Shown here: one piece after another, positions 53,576 through 62,291 of the stretch | Numbering within the stretch: the first letter of the stretch is position 1 | How the letters are laid out: the number at the start of each line of letters is the position of its first letter | From: DASCQC01 sp036012865 | Lineage (GTDB): Bacteria > Pseudomonadota > Gammaproteobacteria > Comchoanobacterales > Comchoanobacteraceae | Length of the DNA stretch: 64,000 nt | Assembly (NCBI GenBank): GCA_036012865.1 | Contig: DASCQC010000026.1 | Span: 1-64,000 of the forward strand | Reading direction: 5' to 3' | Made by a program: the position numbers and the translations under genes | The notes under the pieces: model-generated | Database searches by the model: none | The model's input: the letters and a program-made list of their open reading frames with translations, nothing else | What the model was told of the DNA's origin: nothing

Positions 53576-56500
53576 ATGACAAGAAAAGAGGCTTTAACTC
53601 GAATACTAGCTTGGTTGCGAAATAACCTGAACTGGTCTAAAAGTCGTAGACTATTCTTCAATGAAATAACAAAACTAGAAAATTCTAAAATATTAACTAA
53701 ACTTCTAAAACACAACTTTAAACTGATTAGACATAATTCCTCAATGCTATATGAAGCCACTTTAACGAACAACAACCACAAAGCCTTTATGCAAATTGCT
53801 GAAGAAGGTGTCATAATAAACTCAACTATTTTGAACAGACTCTTACAACTTGAGGAAAGCCAAAAGAAATTTTTCTTTGATAACAGTGTCAATCAAATGC
53901 ATATATGGCTGGCCTTCTTTCTTCATAATCCTCACTCTGATCGATTCTTTACGACTTTCAAGGACAAATACTCCTATCTATCTAGAGAAATTACTAAAAA
54001 TCAGATAAATCAAAGCTGGCTAAATGATTTTTATATTCGACTAGTAGAAGAAACCCAAAATCAAAAACTTCCACAAGGAATCAAGCCTGAGCTAAATAGT
54101 TTACGTCAAGGAATTTCAAAACATATTCAGCCATTAAATGTCGCGATCTGTCTTAAAGAGAACAAATCAGGTCTAAACCTATTATATAAAGATACCACCT
54201 TTAAGAATATATTTGATGTGATTGAATACAGTTATTCACCTGAAATAAAAAAAGAACTTGAAAATACAGATATTAAAAACCTGTTAGCCAATGAATTTAC
54301 AAGTATAATGTCTGATATCACCTATAAATATAGAGGGAATGGTAAAGAAATTTTTGCCCAGCTTATTAATGATTCAATATTTCGAATAAATCTTGCTAAG
54401 CTAACAAACAAAGTCTTATTTAATTTTGTCTACACTTTTCATAATTTTGAATCATTAAAGAGTTTAATTCGTAACGCAATGACCCTACTAATTGATAGAG
54501 ATTGCTTGATGGACTATCTAATTCAAAGTCCAAATTTTCTTTTGATTGATGACATTAACTGGGATTTATATCAAAAAGACATACAAAAATCTGCCATGAA
54601 ATCAAATCCATTTAGAAATGATTCTATTCTTTATGGAGAACCATTATTAGAAATTTGTAATCACTGTATAAGATATGAAACACCCAATAGTTTAAAATTA
54701 TTAAGTATTTTTGCAAAATTACCATTTAATTTAGGACTTCCCAGGAGGTTTATAGATGGCGTTAGCACTTATAGTAATAAAAAATCAGACGTAAGCAACA
54801 TTACTGATAATACATGCTTACACCTTGCATTATATGGTGGCTCAATTAAAACAGCCTTAGTACTAATTAATGCAGGGGTTAGTGTAAACACTCTCAATAG
54901 CGTCGGTCATAATGCTCTTTTTGCTTTCTTTTTTGACCCCTATTACGACAGAGAAAGAAACAAGACTGTTGATTTTGTTACCTGGAAATACCAACCCTCA
55001 ACTGAGGGCATGGAATTACTTAATATCATCGTTACCAAAACAAAATCTCTTGAAATAACTGATAATGAGGGATTACTTCCTATTCATTATGCCTACATGA
55101 ACGGGTTTCCGAGCAAAATATCGCAGCATGACGCTTTAAAGACTTTTTACAAGTTAAAACCTCAATCTAAGCTTAAATCAGCTCCATCAATAGATAGAAT
55201 AAAATTATGGTACGATTTAAACATAATCCCTGAACTATTAAACCAAATTGAATTCATCAAAAACACTCAAAATAAATCTGATTATTTATCTTTGTTTTAC
55301 CAAACTCGCTGGAAAATTCTGCAAAGATGGTTTCATGAGAATGAGACCAAAATAACCCAATCAGCACTGCAGCTGATTAATATCATGTCTTTAAAAACAA
55401 ACATTCATACAGATGTACATGATCATTATGGCAAGAATGATCAATCATCACTTTCAAAAAGCATAATACTTAATAATATACTTAAGGAGCGAAAAGTTAT
55501 TCATAAAATTAATTCAGACTGGGGACAAAGTATAGGATATTATGATTTTCTTCAAGATAGCGAGCATAGTTTATCTGAGAACACACATAAGAAGATACTA
55601 CACATTCGATCATTACTAAATGAGTGCGCTAGATCTCACTTACCAAACTTAGTTAAGAACATGCATGCTTTAATTGCCAAAGAGTTAGCATCAGATAAAG
55701 ATGAAGATTTTTCTAACATGAAAAAAAACCTAGAATCGTTCAAAAAAATTGCTCAACAACTAAGTTTAGATAACAATAGTGTAGAAAAATGGATTAACAT
55801 TTCCAAAAATAAACCATTAGCATTTAAACAACTCTTATACTGGATGAGAATTACCTATGCACTAGAAATAAAATACAGAAACATGAAAAAGCAATTTCTT
55901 ATGGTTTTTAATTGTCAAAACAATATGATTGATTTTGAGAAAAAAATGAAAGATTTTTCAATTGTGTATATATCTAAAATTACTACAGATGAAATTCATA
56001 GATTAAAACGAGAATGTTCCATGGCATATGCCGAAGGTAACCCTGAACATTATTATTATAAAATGAGCGAGATTATCACCAAGTCCTATGAAACAATAGA
56101 TGAATATCTTGAGACAGCTGCCTCAATCATTCTAGACTCCATCAGCGCATATCGTGCACGAAGAAATATAAATAAAACCTCATCATGTGCTAAAGGGTAT
56201 AAAGAAAGAACTGTCATAAATACCATACCTCTTGTCACTAAAAACAACACCAATGAACCAAAATGGTTAGCCACACTGAAAAGTGAAGCACAGCCTCCTA
56301 AGCAAGGCCTTGAATACTCTAATACTCAAAAACTTATCGGCGTTAAAGTATTAAAATGGTGGAATCAACATCAAAACGCAAGAAAACAGTCATCAACAGC
56401 GCTTAAGAATACAAACTCACAACAGCAAGAAATCCTAATGCAGGCATGCCTGTATTTTCTTGGAGAAATAAATACAGAAATACCTCTAATATTCTTTCAA

Positions 56501-57814
56501 ACATTTGGAACTCCTGAATACTGGATGATTTTGCTGGGTTACTGTGAAAATGCCCAACTTGATATTAAGGCACTAGAAAACGAATTCAACATTAATAAAA
56601 ACATTATAAACTCTGATGAAAAACAACTTAAGTATCATGACTATGTTAAAAATCCTTACCCTCAAGATGTCAATCAATTAAAAAAATGGGTTTCTACCCA
56701 TAGAAATAATATATTAACCAAGAATGATCTTCGACAGTTAATACAGCTAGTTCATGCAATAAAAGATGAGCCTGCTCTTCTATCTGAACTTCTTAGATTG
56801 GCAGCTATATGGCATGATGATATCATGATGTCCTTTCTAACCCCTTTTATAAAAGACATAGAAGAAGATAACCTCTACCTGACATTATATATAACAAAGT
56901 CAGATCCAGTTCGCATTCACCAGTCGTTGTGTGTTACAGCTCGTATGCCAGAAACTTCATTGTTTATCATTCATAAACTATTAGATAAAAGAACATCACA
57001 ATGGCTGATAGACCAAATAATTAAATCTAACACAATCTCTCATGATCTTGTCATGAAAATACCCTCAGAATATTCAGCCGTTTTTAATGTAGAAACAAAT
57101 AGTGGAAACTATAGTAGTGATCAAATGGATTGGATATATAAACTATTAAATAATATGTTGAACTCAACAATAACTTCATATTCGTTTTTACTTAACTTAA
57201 TACAATCATTTTCAGGTTCATATCATACAACAAGAAAAAAAGCATTATATGCAAAATTATTCAATTCAGTATCCCCCCTTCAATTATTAAAGTTGCCCCA
57301 TCTTAAAGACAGTCATCGAGAAGAAATAATACACTTTTATTTAGATATAGATATTCATGGCCCAGAAGGATTATACCGTGAAATAACGAAGCATGATATT
57401 TCCATTCAAACTCAAAAAAACATTGTGTTATGTGCCATAAAAATGCTTAATTCATCACCTAGTGAAAAGTTAATGAAATTTTTAAAACTAACTACAAAGA
57501 CAATATCAACCACCGATGGTCATCAATTTACACAATTTGGTTTTAATATTCTATACAATAACAACCCAAAAAATGCATCATATCTGCAAAAACTATCACT
57601 ATTTTCAGGATCAATATCATTTAAAAATATAGAACACATAGAGAAGGGTCCGACAATCAAAAAATTAAATAACCTACAAATAAGAAGTCTAGCCAATAGC
57701 TGTCTGAAAAAAATTCCGATAAGCATTGAAGAAATTCTAAGTAAAAAAAGTTCTTTAAAGGCATCTAAGCACCCTGATAATCTAATTGAAAGTAGTTGGT
57801 GTATATTATCCTAA
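53576..57814 (+). CDS. Giant ankyrin-repeat protein with C-terminal CaaX motif, candidate effector
   Basis: A 1412-residue, mostly hydrophilic and helical protein. The clearest ankyrin repeats span about residues 411-520: NTCLHLALYGGSIKTALVLI, then NAGVSVNTLNSVGHNALFAF, and DNEGLLPIHYAYMNG. The remainder is Lys/Asn-rich with no enzyme motif I recognise, no signal peptide and no obvious membrane segment. The last four residues are Cys-Ile-Leu-Ser (Cys1409), a canonical CaaX box, with a lysine cluster about 15-25 residues before it. In Legionella, AnkB uses such a box to be farnesylated by the host; that parallel is inference. AGAGA precedes the ATG. It is divergent from lexA. Confidence 0.85.
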   Translation: MTRKEALTRILAWLRNNLNWSKSRRLFFNEITKLENSKILTKLLKHNFKLIRHNSSMLYEATLTNNNHKAFMQIAEEGVIINSTILNRLLQLEESQKKFFFDNSVNQMHIWLAFFLHNPHSDRFFTTFKDKYSYLSREITKNQINQSWLNDFYIRLVEETQNQKLPQGIKPELNSLRQGISKHIQPLNVAICLKENKSGLNLLYKDTTFKNIFDVIEYSYSPEIKKELENTDIKNLLANEFTSIMSDITYKYRGNGKEIFAQLINDSIFRINLAKLTNKVLFNFVYTFHNFESLKSLIRNAMTLLIDRDCLMDYLIQSPNFLLIDDINWDLYQKDIQKSAMKSNPFRNDSILYGEPLLEICNHCIRYETPNSLKLLSIFAKLPFNLGLPRRFIDGVSTYSNKKSDVSNITDNTCLHLALYGGSIKTALVLINAGVSVNTLNSVGHNALFAFFFDPYYDRERNKTVDFVTWKYQPSTEGMELLNIIVTKTKSLEITDNEGLLPIHYAYMNGFPSKISQHDALKTFYKLKPQSKLKSAPSIDRIKLWYDLNIIPELLNQIEFIKNTQNKSDYLSLFYQTRWKILQRWFHENETKITQSALQLINIMSLKTNIHTDVHDHYGKNDQSSLSKSIILNNILKERKVIHKINSDWGQSIGYYDFLQDSEHSLSENTHKKILHIRSLLNECARSHLPNLVKNMHALIAKELASDKDEDFSNMKKNLESFKKIAQQLSLDNNSVEKWINISKNKPLAFKQLLYWMRITYALEIKYRNMKKQFLMVFNCQNNMIDFEKKMKDFSIVYISKITTDEIHRLKRECSMAYAEGNPEHYYYKMSEIITKSYETIDEYLETAASIILDSISAYRARRNINKTSSCAKGYKERTVINTIPLVTKNNTNEPKWLATLKSEAQPPKQGLEYSNTQKLIGVKVLKWWNQHQNARKQSSTALKNTNSQQQEILMQACLYFLGEINTEIPLIFFQTFGTPEYWMILLGYCENAQLDIKALENEFNINKNIINSDEKQLKYHDYVKNPYPQDVNQLKKWVSTHRNNILTKNDLRQLIQLVHAIKDEPALLSELLRLAAIWHDDIMMSFLTPFIKDIEEDNLYLTLYITKSDPVRIHQSLCVTARMPETSLFIIHKLLDKRTSQWLIDQIIKSNTISHDLVMKIPSEYSAVFNVETNSGNYSSDQMDWIYKLLNNMLNSTITSYSFLLNLIQSFSGSYHTTRKKALYAKLFNSVSPLQLLKLPHLKDSHREEIIHFYLDIDIHGPEGLYREITKHDISIQTQKNIVLCAIKMLNSSPSEKLMKFLKLTTKTISTTDGHQFTQFGFNILYNNNPKNASYLQKLSLFSGSISFKNIEHIEKGPTIKKLNNLQIRSLANSCLKKIPISIEEILSKKSSLKASKHPDNLIESSWCILS

Positions 57815-57981
57815 AATGAGTTCTATGACAGTTACAATTTTACTCAACCTTGTTATGAAACCTTAATTTAGATTTAATCTTTGCTTCACCTTAAAAGTAT
57901 ACTATGAATATAAATTTCAAATAATCGTGTGAGTTAAAACCTACTAATATAAATTATCTCAATAAAGTTTACATCAAAATA

Positions 57982-58878
57982 TTATTTTTGTAACTTATTG
58001 ATCCACTCACTGATGATAGGAAATAAATGATGGTAATCATTGAGAACCCATTGAGATCTAATCGAAGCAGCGAGCTCTACACCCTCAATGGTTTGGTTAT
58101 TCATGGCTTCGATAGCCTTAGAGAATGAACCGGTTTGTTGATATAACTTTCCAAACTTACCATTACGCCCTCCCGCAGCTGTTACCCATAAATCTCCTAT
58201 ACCTGCTAGCTGATATGCGGTTGAAAACTGTCCGCCTCTGTTAACAATAAGGCTCGATAACTCACTTAAAATATTAGTCAGCAAAGCTGCTTGTTGGCTA
58301 TTACTTATGGATGCACCTAAAGCAATGGAATAAATATTTTTAAAGGCTGCTGCCCATGATACCCCGACGATATCCAACGAGGGTTTAAACTGAACATTTA
58401 AATGACTTAACACAGGAGCCAAATCATAAGCATTAGACCCAGCAAGCACCAATTCTAAAGGAGAACTATTATGCTTTAGGTCTGCGGCAATGCAGGGGCC
58501 TGCAACTTGACAAAATAAGGATGGGTTAATGTTTAACTCATTCGCTGCATAATCTGTCAGGGTTGAAATTGTATTTTTGCTAACAACCAAACCCTTCGTT
58601 ACAATTAAAACATGGTGTGCTTTAATATGGGCTAATTTCTTAACGGCCCAATCAAAACCTATTAATGATACCGAAACAATGACAAGATCATAAGATTTAT
58701 CCTTCAAGTCCCGCTCATGAATTAAGTTAGCTGAACCTGGCAGCAAAGGTGCTTTAAAAGGTATGCCTTCGGGATTAACACAGTCTACTTGAGCTTGAGT
58801 CGATCTTGAGATGTGATGAAGGAAAGCTTCCCCCATCACACCAAGGCCTAATATTAAGACACTTTTGAGCGAACTCAT
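57982..58878 (-). CDS. gpsA: Glycerol-3-phosphate dehydrogenase (GpsA)
   Basis: Makes sn-glycerol-3-phosphate for phospholipids. The 298-residue protein has the NAD loop GLGVMGEAF, VTKGL, AGPCIAADL, the catalytic Lys in SWAAAFKNIYSIALG, and AGIGDLWVTAAGGRNGKFG. It is shorter than E. coli GpsA (339). The start follows the rpsA stop with no gap, so it is cotranscribed with rpsA. Confidence 0.92.
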   Translation of the reverse strand: MSSLKSVLILGLGVMGEAFLHHISRSTQAQVDCVNPEGIPFKAPLLPGSANLIHERDLKDKSYDLVIVSVSLIGFDWAVKKLAHIKAHHVLIVTKGLVVSKNTISTLTDYAANELNINPSLFCQVAGPCIAADLKHNSSPLELVLAGSNAYDLAPVLSHLNVQFKPSLDIVGVSWAAAFKNIYSIALGASISNSQQAALLTNILSELSSLIVNRGGQFSTAYQLAGIGDLWVTAAGGRNGKFGKLYQQTGSFSKAIEAMNNQTIEGVELAASIRSQWVLNDYHHLFPIISEWINKLQK

Positions 58879-60552
58879 TTAATGCTTCTGTTCTTCTTCC
58901 TGATTAGATAGCTTATCTTTCATCAGATCCCCAAACGTTGCTGATGCAATGGGTTGAGAAGATGATTGATGCGCCTTTTTGCCTTTAGTTGCTTTAATCT
59001 GCTTAGTGGTTAATTGAATCATGAAGTTTTTAGGTTCTGTATTGGCCACTGTGCTTTGGATTTTTGAACCTACTTCAAGTTCAGCCTCACTAAACTCATC
59101 ACGCTTAATACTTCCTTGCAAACCATGAGGAAGATCAAGAACGACTCTTTTCGAATCTACTGCATTAATAGTACCGTTAACGACCGTATTAATAGGATGA
59201 TCAATAAAGAACTCTTCAAAAGGATCTGCTTCAATTTGCTTCATACCTAATGAAATACGCTCACGTTCAGAGTCAATGCTTAAAATAACTGCTTTGACTT
59301 CTTGGCCTTTCTTGAAAGTTCTTATAGCAACTTCACCCGCTTGATTCCAAGCTATATCATTAATATGAACCAAACCATCAATCTCACCTTCAAGGCCTAA
59401 GAATATACCAAAGTCAGTAATGGATTTAACTTTTGCTGCAATAACCTCATCCATAGAATGATTGTTTTCAAACTCTTTCCATGGGTTAGGTTTGCATTGC
59501 TTAATCCCTAATGATATACGACGTCTTGTTTCCTCAATATCTAATACCATGACCTCTACTTCTTGATCAATTTGAACCACTTTGCTTGGGTGAATGTTTT
59601 TATTAGTCCAATCTAGTTCAGACATGTGAACCAAACCTTCTATGCCATCATCAATTTCTACAAAACAACCATATTCTGTGGTATTGTTTACTTTTCCAAT
59701 GAGACGAGTTCCAACAGGGAATCGTTTAACCATGTCACTCCAAGGATCACCTGAAAGTTGTTTTAGACCGAGTGAAACACGTTGTTTTTCCTTATCAAAG
59801 CTCAATACCTTGACTGTAATTTCTTCACCAACTTGAATCATATCACTGGGGTGTTTAACTCGCTTCCAGGACATATCAGTAATATGCAATAACCCGTCTA
59901 AACCACCTAAATCGATAAATGCACCATAGTCTGTGAGGTTTTTGACAATACCTCTTAATTCTGCACCTTCTTCAATGGCTTGTAATACTTCAGCTCGACC
60001 TTCTTTATTACTCTCTTCAATAAGGGCTCGACGTGATACGACAACATTGTTACGCTTCTTATCCATTTTTACAATTTTGAATTCCATGGTCTGTTGTTCA
60101 AGCTGATTCATATCTTTAACTGGCTTCATATCAACCTGAGACCCAGGTAAAAATGCTCTCATTCCTTCTAGATCTACGGTAAACCCACCTTTAACACGCT
60201 CAGTAATGGTTCCCATAACAGGCGTGGCATCATTTTTTGCTCGTTCTAGTGAGCTCCATTGTTCAATACGTATAGCTTTTTCACGTGATAAACAAGTTTC
60301 ACCTAACCCGTTATCAATGGTTTCAATCATCACGGTGACTTGATCACCTATATTATAAGAGAATTCATCTTTATCATTTAAAAATTCTTTAAGGGGTATA
60401 ATAGATTCAGATTTAAGAGTTGTATTGACCAATACATACTCGGGGCCTACTTTTTCAATGGTGGCCTTAATTAAACTGCCTGATTTAAGGTTATCAAATT
60501 GAAGACTTTTATCTAATAAAGATCCATAGTCTTGGCTGGTCAATGTCGTCAT
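58879..60552 (-). CDS. rpsA: Ribosomal protein S1
   Basis: mRNA-binding 30S protein with six S1 repeats (for example KNLTDYGAFIDLGGLDGLLH and KSITDFGIFLGLEGEIDGLVH). I chose the ATG at 60552, with AGGA six bases before; this gives 557 residues, the E. coli length. An ATG seven codons upstream (60573) has no site. Two adjacent small hairpins lie in its leader. Confidence 0.97.
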   Translation of the reverse strand: MTTLTSQDYGSLLDKSLQFDNLKSGSLIKATIEKVGPEYVLVNTTLKSESIIPLKEFLNDKDEFSYNIGDQVTVMIETIDNGLGETCLSREKAIRIEQWSSLERAKNDATPVMGTITERVKGGFTVDLEGMRAFLPGSQVDMKPVKDMNQLEQQTMEFKIVKMDKKRNNVVVSRRALIEESNKEGRAEVLQAIEEGAELRGIVKNLTDYGAFIDLGGLDGLLHITDMSWKRVKHPSDMIQVGEEITVKVLSFDKEKQRVSLGLKQLSGDPWSDMVKRFPVGTRLIGKVNNTTEYGCFVEIDDGIEGLVHMSELDWTNKNIHPSKVVQIDQEVEVMVLDIEETRRRISLGIKQCKPNPWKEFENNHSMDEVIAAKVKSITDFGIFLGLEGEIDGLVHINDIAWNQAGEVAIRTFKKGQEVKAVILSIDSERERISLGMKQIEADPFEEFFIDHPINTVVNGTINAVDSKRVVLDLPHGLQGSIKRDEFSEAELEVGSKIQSTVANTEPKNFMIQLTTKQIKATKGKKAHQSSSQPIASATFGDLMKDKLSNQEEEQKH

Positions 60553-60578
60553 GGTTAATCCTGTTTGGTTCATAAAAT

Positions 60579-60608
60579 AAAATCAAAAGATTTTAGCTCA
60601 ATTGAGCT
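60579..60608 (-). promoter_or_regulatory. Tandem stem-loops in the rpsA leader
   Basis: A perfect 14-bp palindrome, AGCTCAATTGAGCT (60595-60608), next to a 6-bp stem with four-base loop (60579-60594, AAAATC/GATTTT), followed on the minus strand by an A/T-rich run. They fall between cmk and rpsA, 27 bases before the rpsA start. S1 represses its own translation through leader hairpins in E. coli; these could serve that role or be a weak attenuator. Confidence 0.45.
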
Positions 60609-60611
60609 CTT

Positions 60612-61262
60612 TCACATCACTTTTTGTACAAGCAAGTGGATGATATCATCAATGCTTAATTGATCCGTAGACACAACATAAGCATCCTCTACTTGTACCA
60701 AAGGTGCTGCAGCTCGGTTCATATCTTGACCGTCCCGAGCTTTAAGCTCACTCATAATGGAAGGTATCGTAGCACTTATTCCATTATCTATCAACTGTTT
60801 GTGCCTTCTTTTTGCTCTAACTTCCAACGAGGCTGTTAAATAGACCTTCAACGTGGCATTCTTGAAGACTACACTTGCCATATCTCTACCCTCAGCAACC
60901 AAGCCAGGAGCCCTTAAGCAGTCTCTTTGAATGCTTAATAATGAATCCCTTACTCCATTGTTTTTCGCTAATTCTGAGGCTTTTTTTGCTACCTTGGGAT
61001 CCATTAATACTGAAGTAATGTCGTCATTCTTATAATCAACTGTTAATCCGTTCTCTCGAGTGTATGAAAATTTTAAGTTTTTGGCATCTTTTTTTGGATT
61101 TAATACGCCTGAGCCTTGTTCTTGTTGCCATGCATACCATCGATACAAACAGCCACTAGGCAAATAGTTCCACTGTAATTTAAGAGCAAGTTCACCCGCA
61201 ATGGTACTTTTTCCTGTACCTCCCATGCCATCAATGCAAACACACAAAGCATGATTATCCAT
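60612..61262 (-). CDS. cmk: Cytidylate kinase
   Basis: Phosphorylates CMP and dCMP. The 216-residue protein has the P-loop GMGGTGKST, the CMP-binding loop EGRDMASVVF, and the LID region ending with RDGQDMNRAAAPLV. The ATG at 61262 has a GGAAA site; the ATG at 61274 is also in frame. It overlaps serC by 8 bases. The serC-cmk-rpsA order is a shortened form of the E. coli serC-aroA-cmk-rpsA cluster. Confidence 0.94.
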   Translation of the reverse strand: MDNHALCVCIDGMGGTGKSTIAGELALKLQWNYLPSGCLYRWYAWQQEQGSGVLNPKKDAKNLKFSYTRENGLTVDYKNDDITSVLMDPKVAKKASELAKNNGVRDSLLSIQRDCLRAPGLVAEGRDMASVVFKNATLKVYLTASLEVRAKRRHKQLIDNGISATIPSIMSELKARDGQDMNRAAAPLVQVEDAYVVSTDQLSIDDIIHLLVQKVM

Positions 61263-62283
61263 ATCTTTTTCCATAATAATCTAAAAACTCAACCAATGAA
61301 TCCACTGACTCTGGCTTCACTGAATTATACAAGCTAATACGAACACCACCTCGAATCTTATGGCCTTTCAGGCCCATAAAACCTTCTTTTTCAGAGACGC
61401 TAATAAAGTGATCCCTCGAGGCACCCTCAATCAAATCAAAAACAATGCTAACTCTCGAGCGCCACCTTGGGTCAACTAGATTAGAATAGATAGGATGTTG
61501 ATCGAGTTTATGGTATAACTTTTCTGAAAAATTTTTAACTTTGGCCTCATAAAAAGGCACCCCTCCATTTCTTTCATACCATTCAAGCATGGCATACAAG
61601 GTGTACCAAGCTATAATACAAGGCGTAACGTGCAAAGAATTCTGTTGATAAGCCTGGCGATAACTAAAAATATCTTCTCGGTCCTTCATCAGCAGTGATT
61701 TTTTTACCACAACAATACAGGATCCTGATATTCCAAGATTTTTCTGACTACTTGCAAAAACAACATCATGAGCAGCCCAATCGACTTTTCGCGTGAATAT
61801 ATTTGAGGTCATATCTGCTATTAGTTTCATATTGCCGGGAGGAGCTTTGAATTCAACACCCTCAATGGTTTCATTATCAGTATAAAACGTCCACCGTGAG
61901 TCCTTGTCACTGGTAATGGTTGAACATTCACTTTTATCGAAGCAGTCAACGTTCAACCAATTTCTAGCTGCCTCACTCGCCATGGTTGACCAATGGCCAC
62001 TAATGATATAATTGACATCCTGGGTGTGCTGGCGAAGAAACATGGCACACTGATTAAATTGATAGCGTGCGCCAGCTGGAATGATTAACATAACGTGACT
62101 GTCGGGAAGGTCAAACATTGATTTGAAAAGTTTTTGAATACTTTCAGCAACATCATGAAAAGAGCTGTGAGTATGAGAAATATTTAATATACTTTGTTTT
62201 GCAGGAGACCAATACTGAATAGCCTCTACTACTTGCTGCTGAACCTGACTTGGAAGTTCGGCTTGTGCTGCACTAAAGTTCAT
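61255..62283 (-). CDS. serC: Phosphoserine aminotransferase (SerC), divergent
   Basis: A PLP enzyme of serine (and PLP) biosynthesis. The 342-residue protein keeps the PLP lysine region ASSQKNLGISG and the C-terminal GHKIRGGVRISLYN. Usual substrate residues are altered: SHRGK is SHTHS (Arg42 in E. coli becomes Thr) and GHRVVGG is GHKIRGG (Arg329 becomes Lys). The usual NFSSGPA start is NFSAAQA. Fold and place (next to gyrA) support serC; substrate preference may differ. Confidence 0.85.
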   Translation of the reverse strand: MNFSAAQAELPSQVQQQVVEAIQYWSPAKQSILNISHTHSSFHDVAESIQKLFKSMFDLPDSHVMLIIPAGARYQFNQCAMFLRQHTQDVNYIISGHWSTMASEAARNWLNVDCFDKSECSTITSDKDSRWTFYTDNETIEGVEFKAPPGNMKLIADMTSNIFTRKVDWAAHDVVFASSQKNLGISGSCIVVVKKSLLMKDREDIFSYRQAYQQNSLHVTPCIIAWYTLYAMLEWYERNGGVPFYEAKVKNFSEKLYHKLDQHPIYSNLVDPRWRSRVSIVFDLIEGASRDHFISVSEKEGFMGLKGHKIRGGVRISLYNSVKPESVDSLVEFLDYYGKRYG

Positions 62284-62291
62284 CTTAATGA

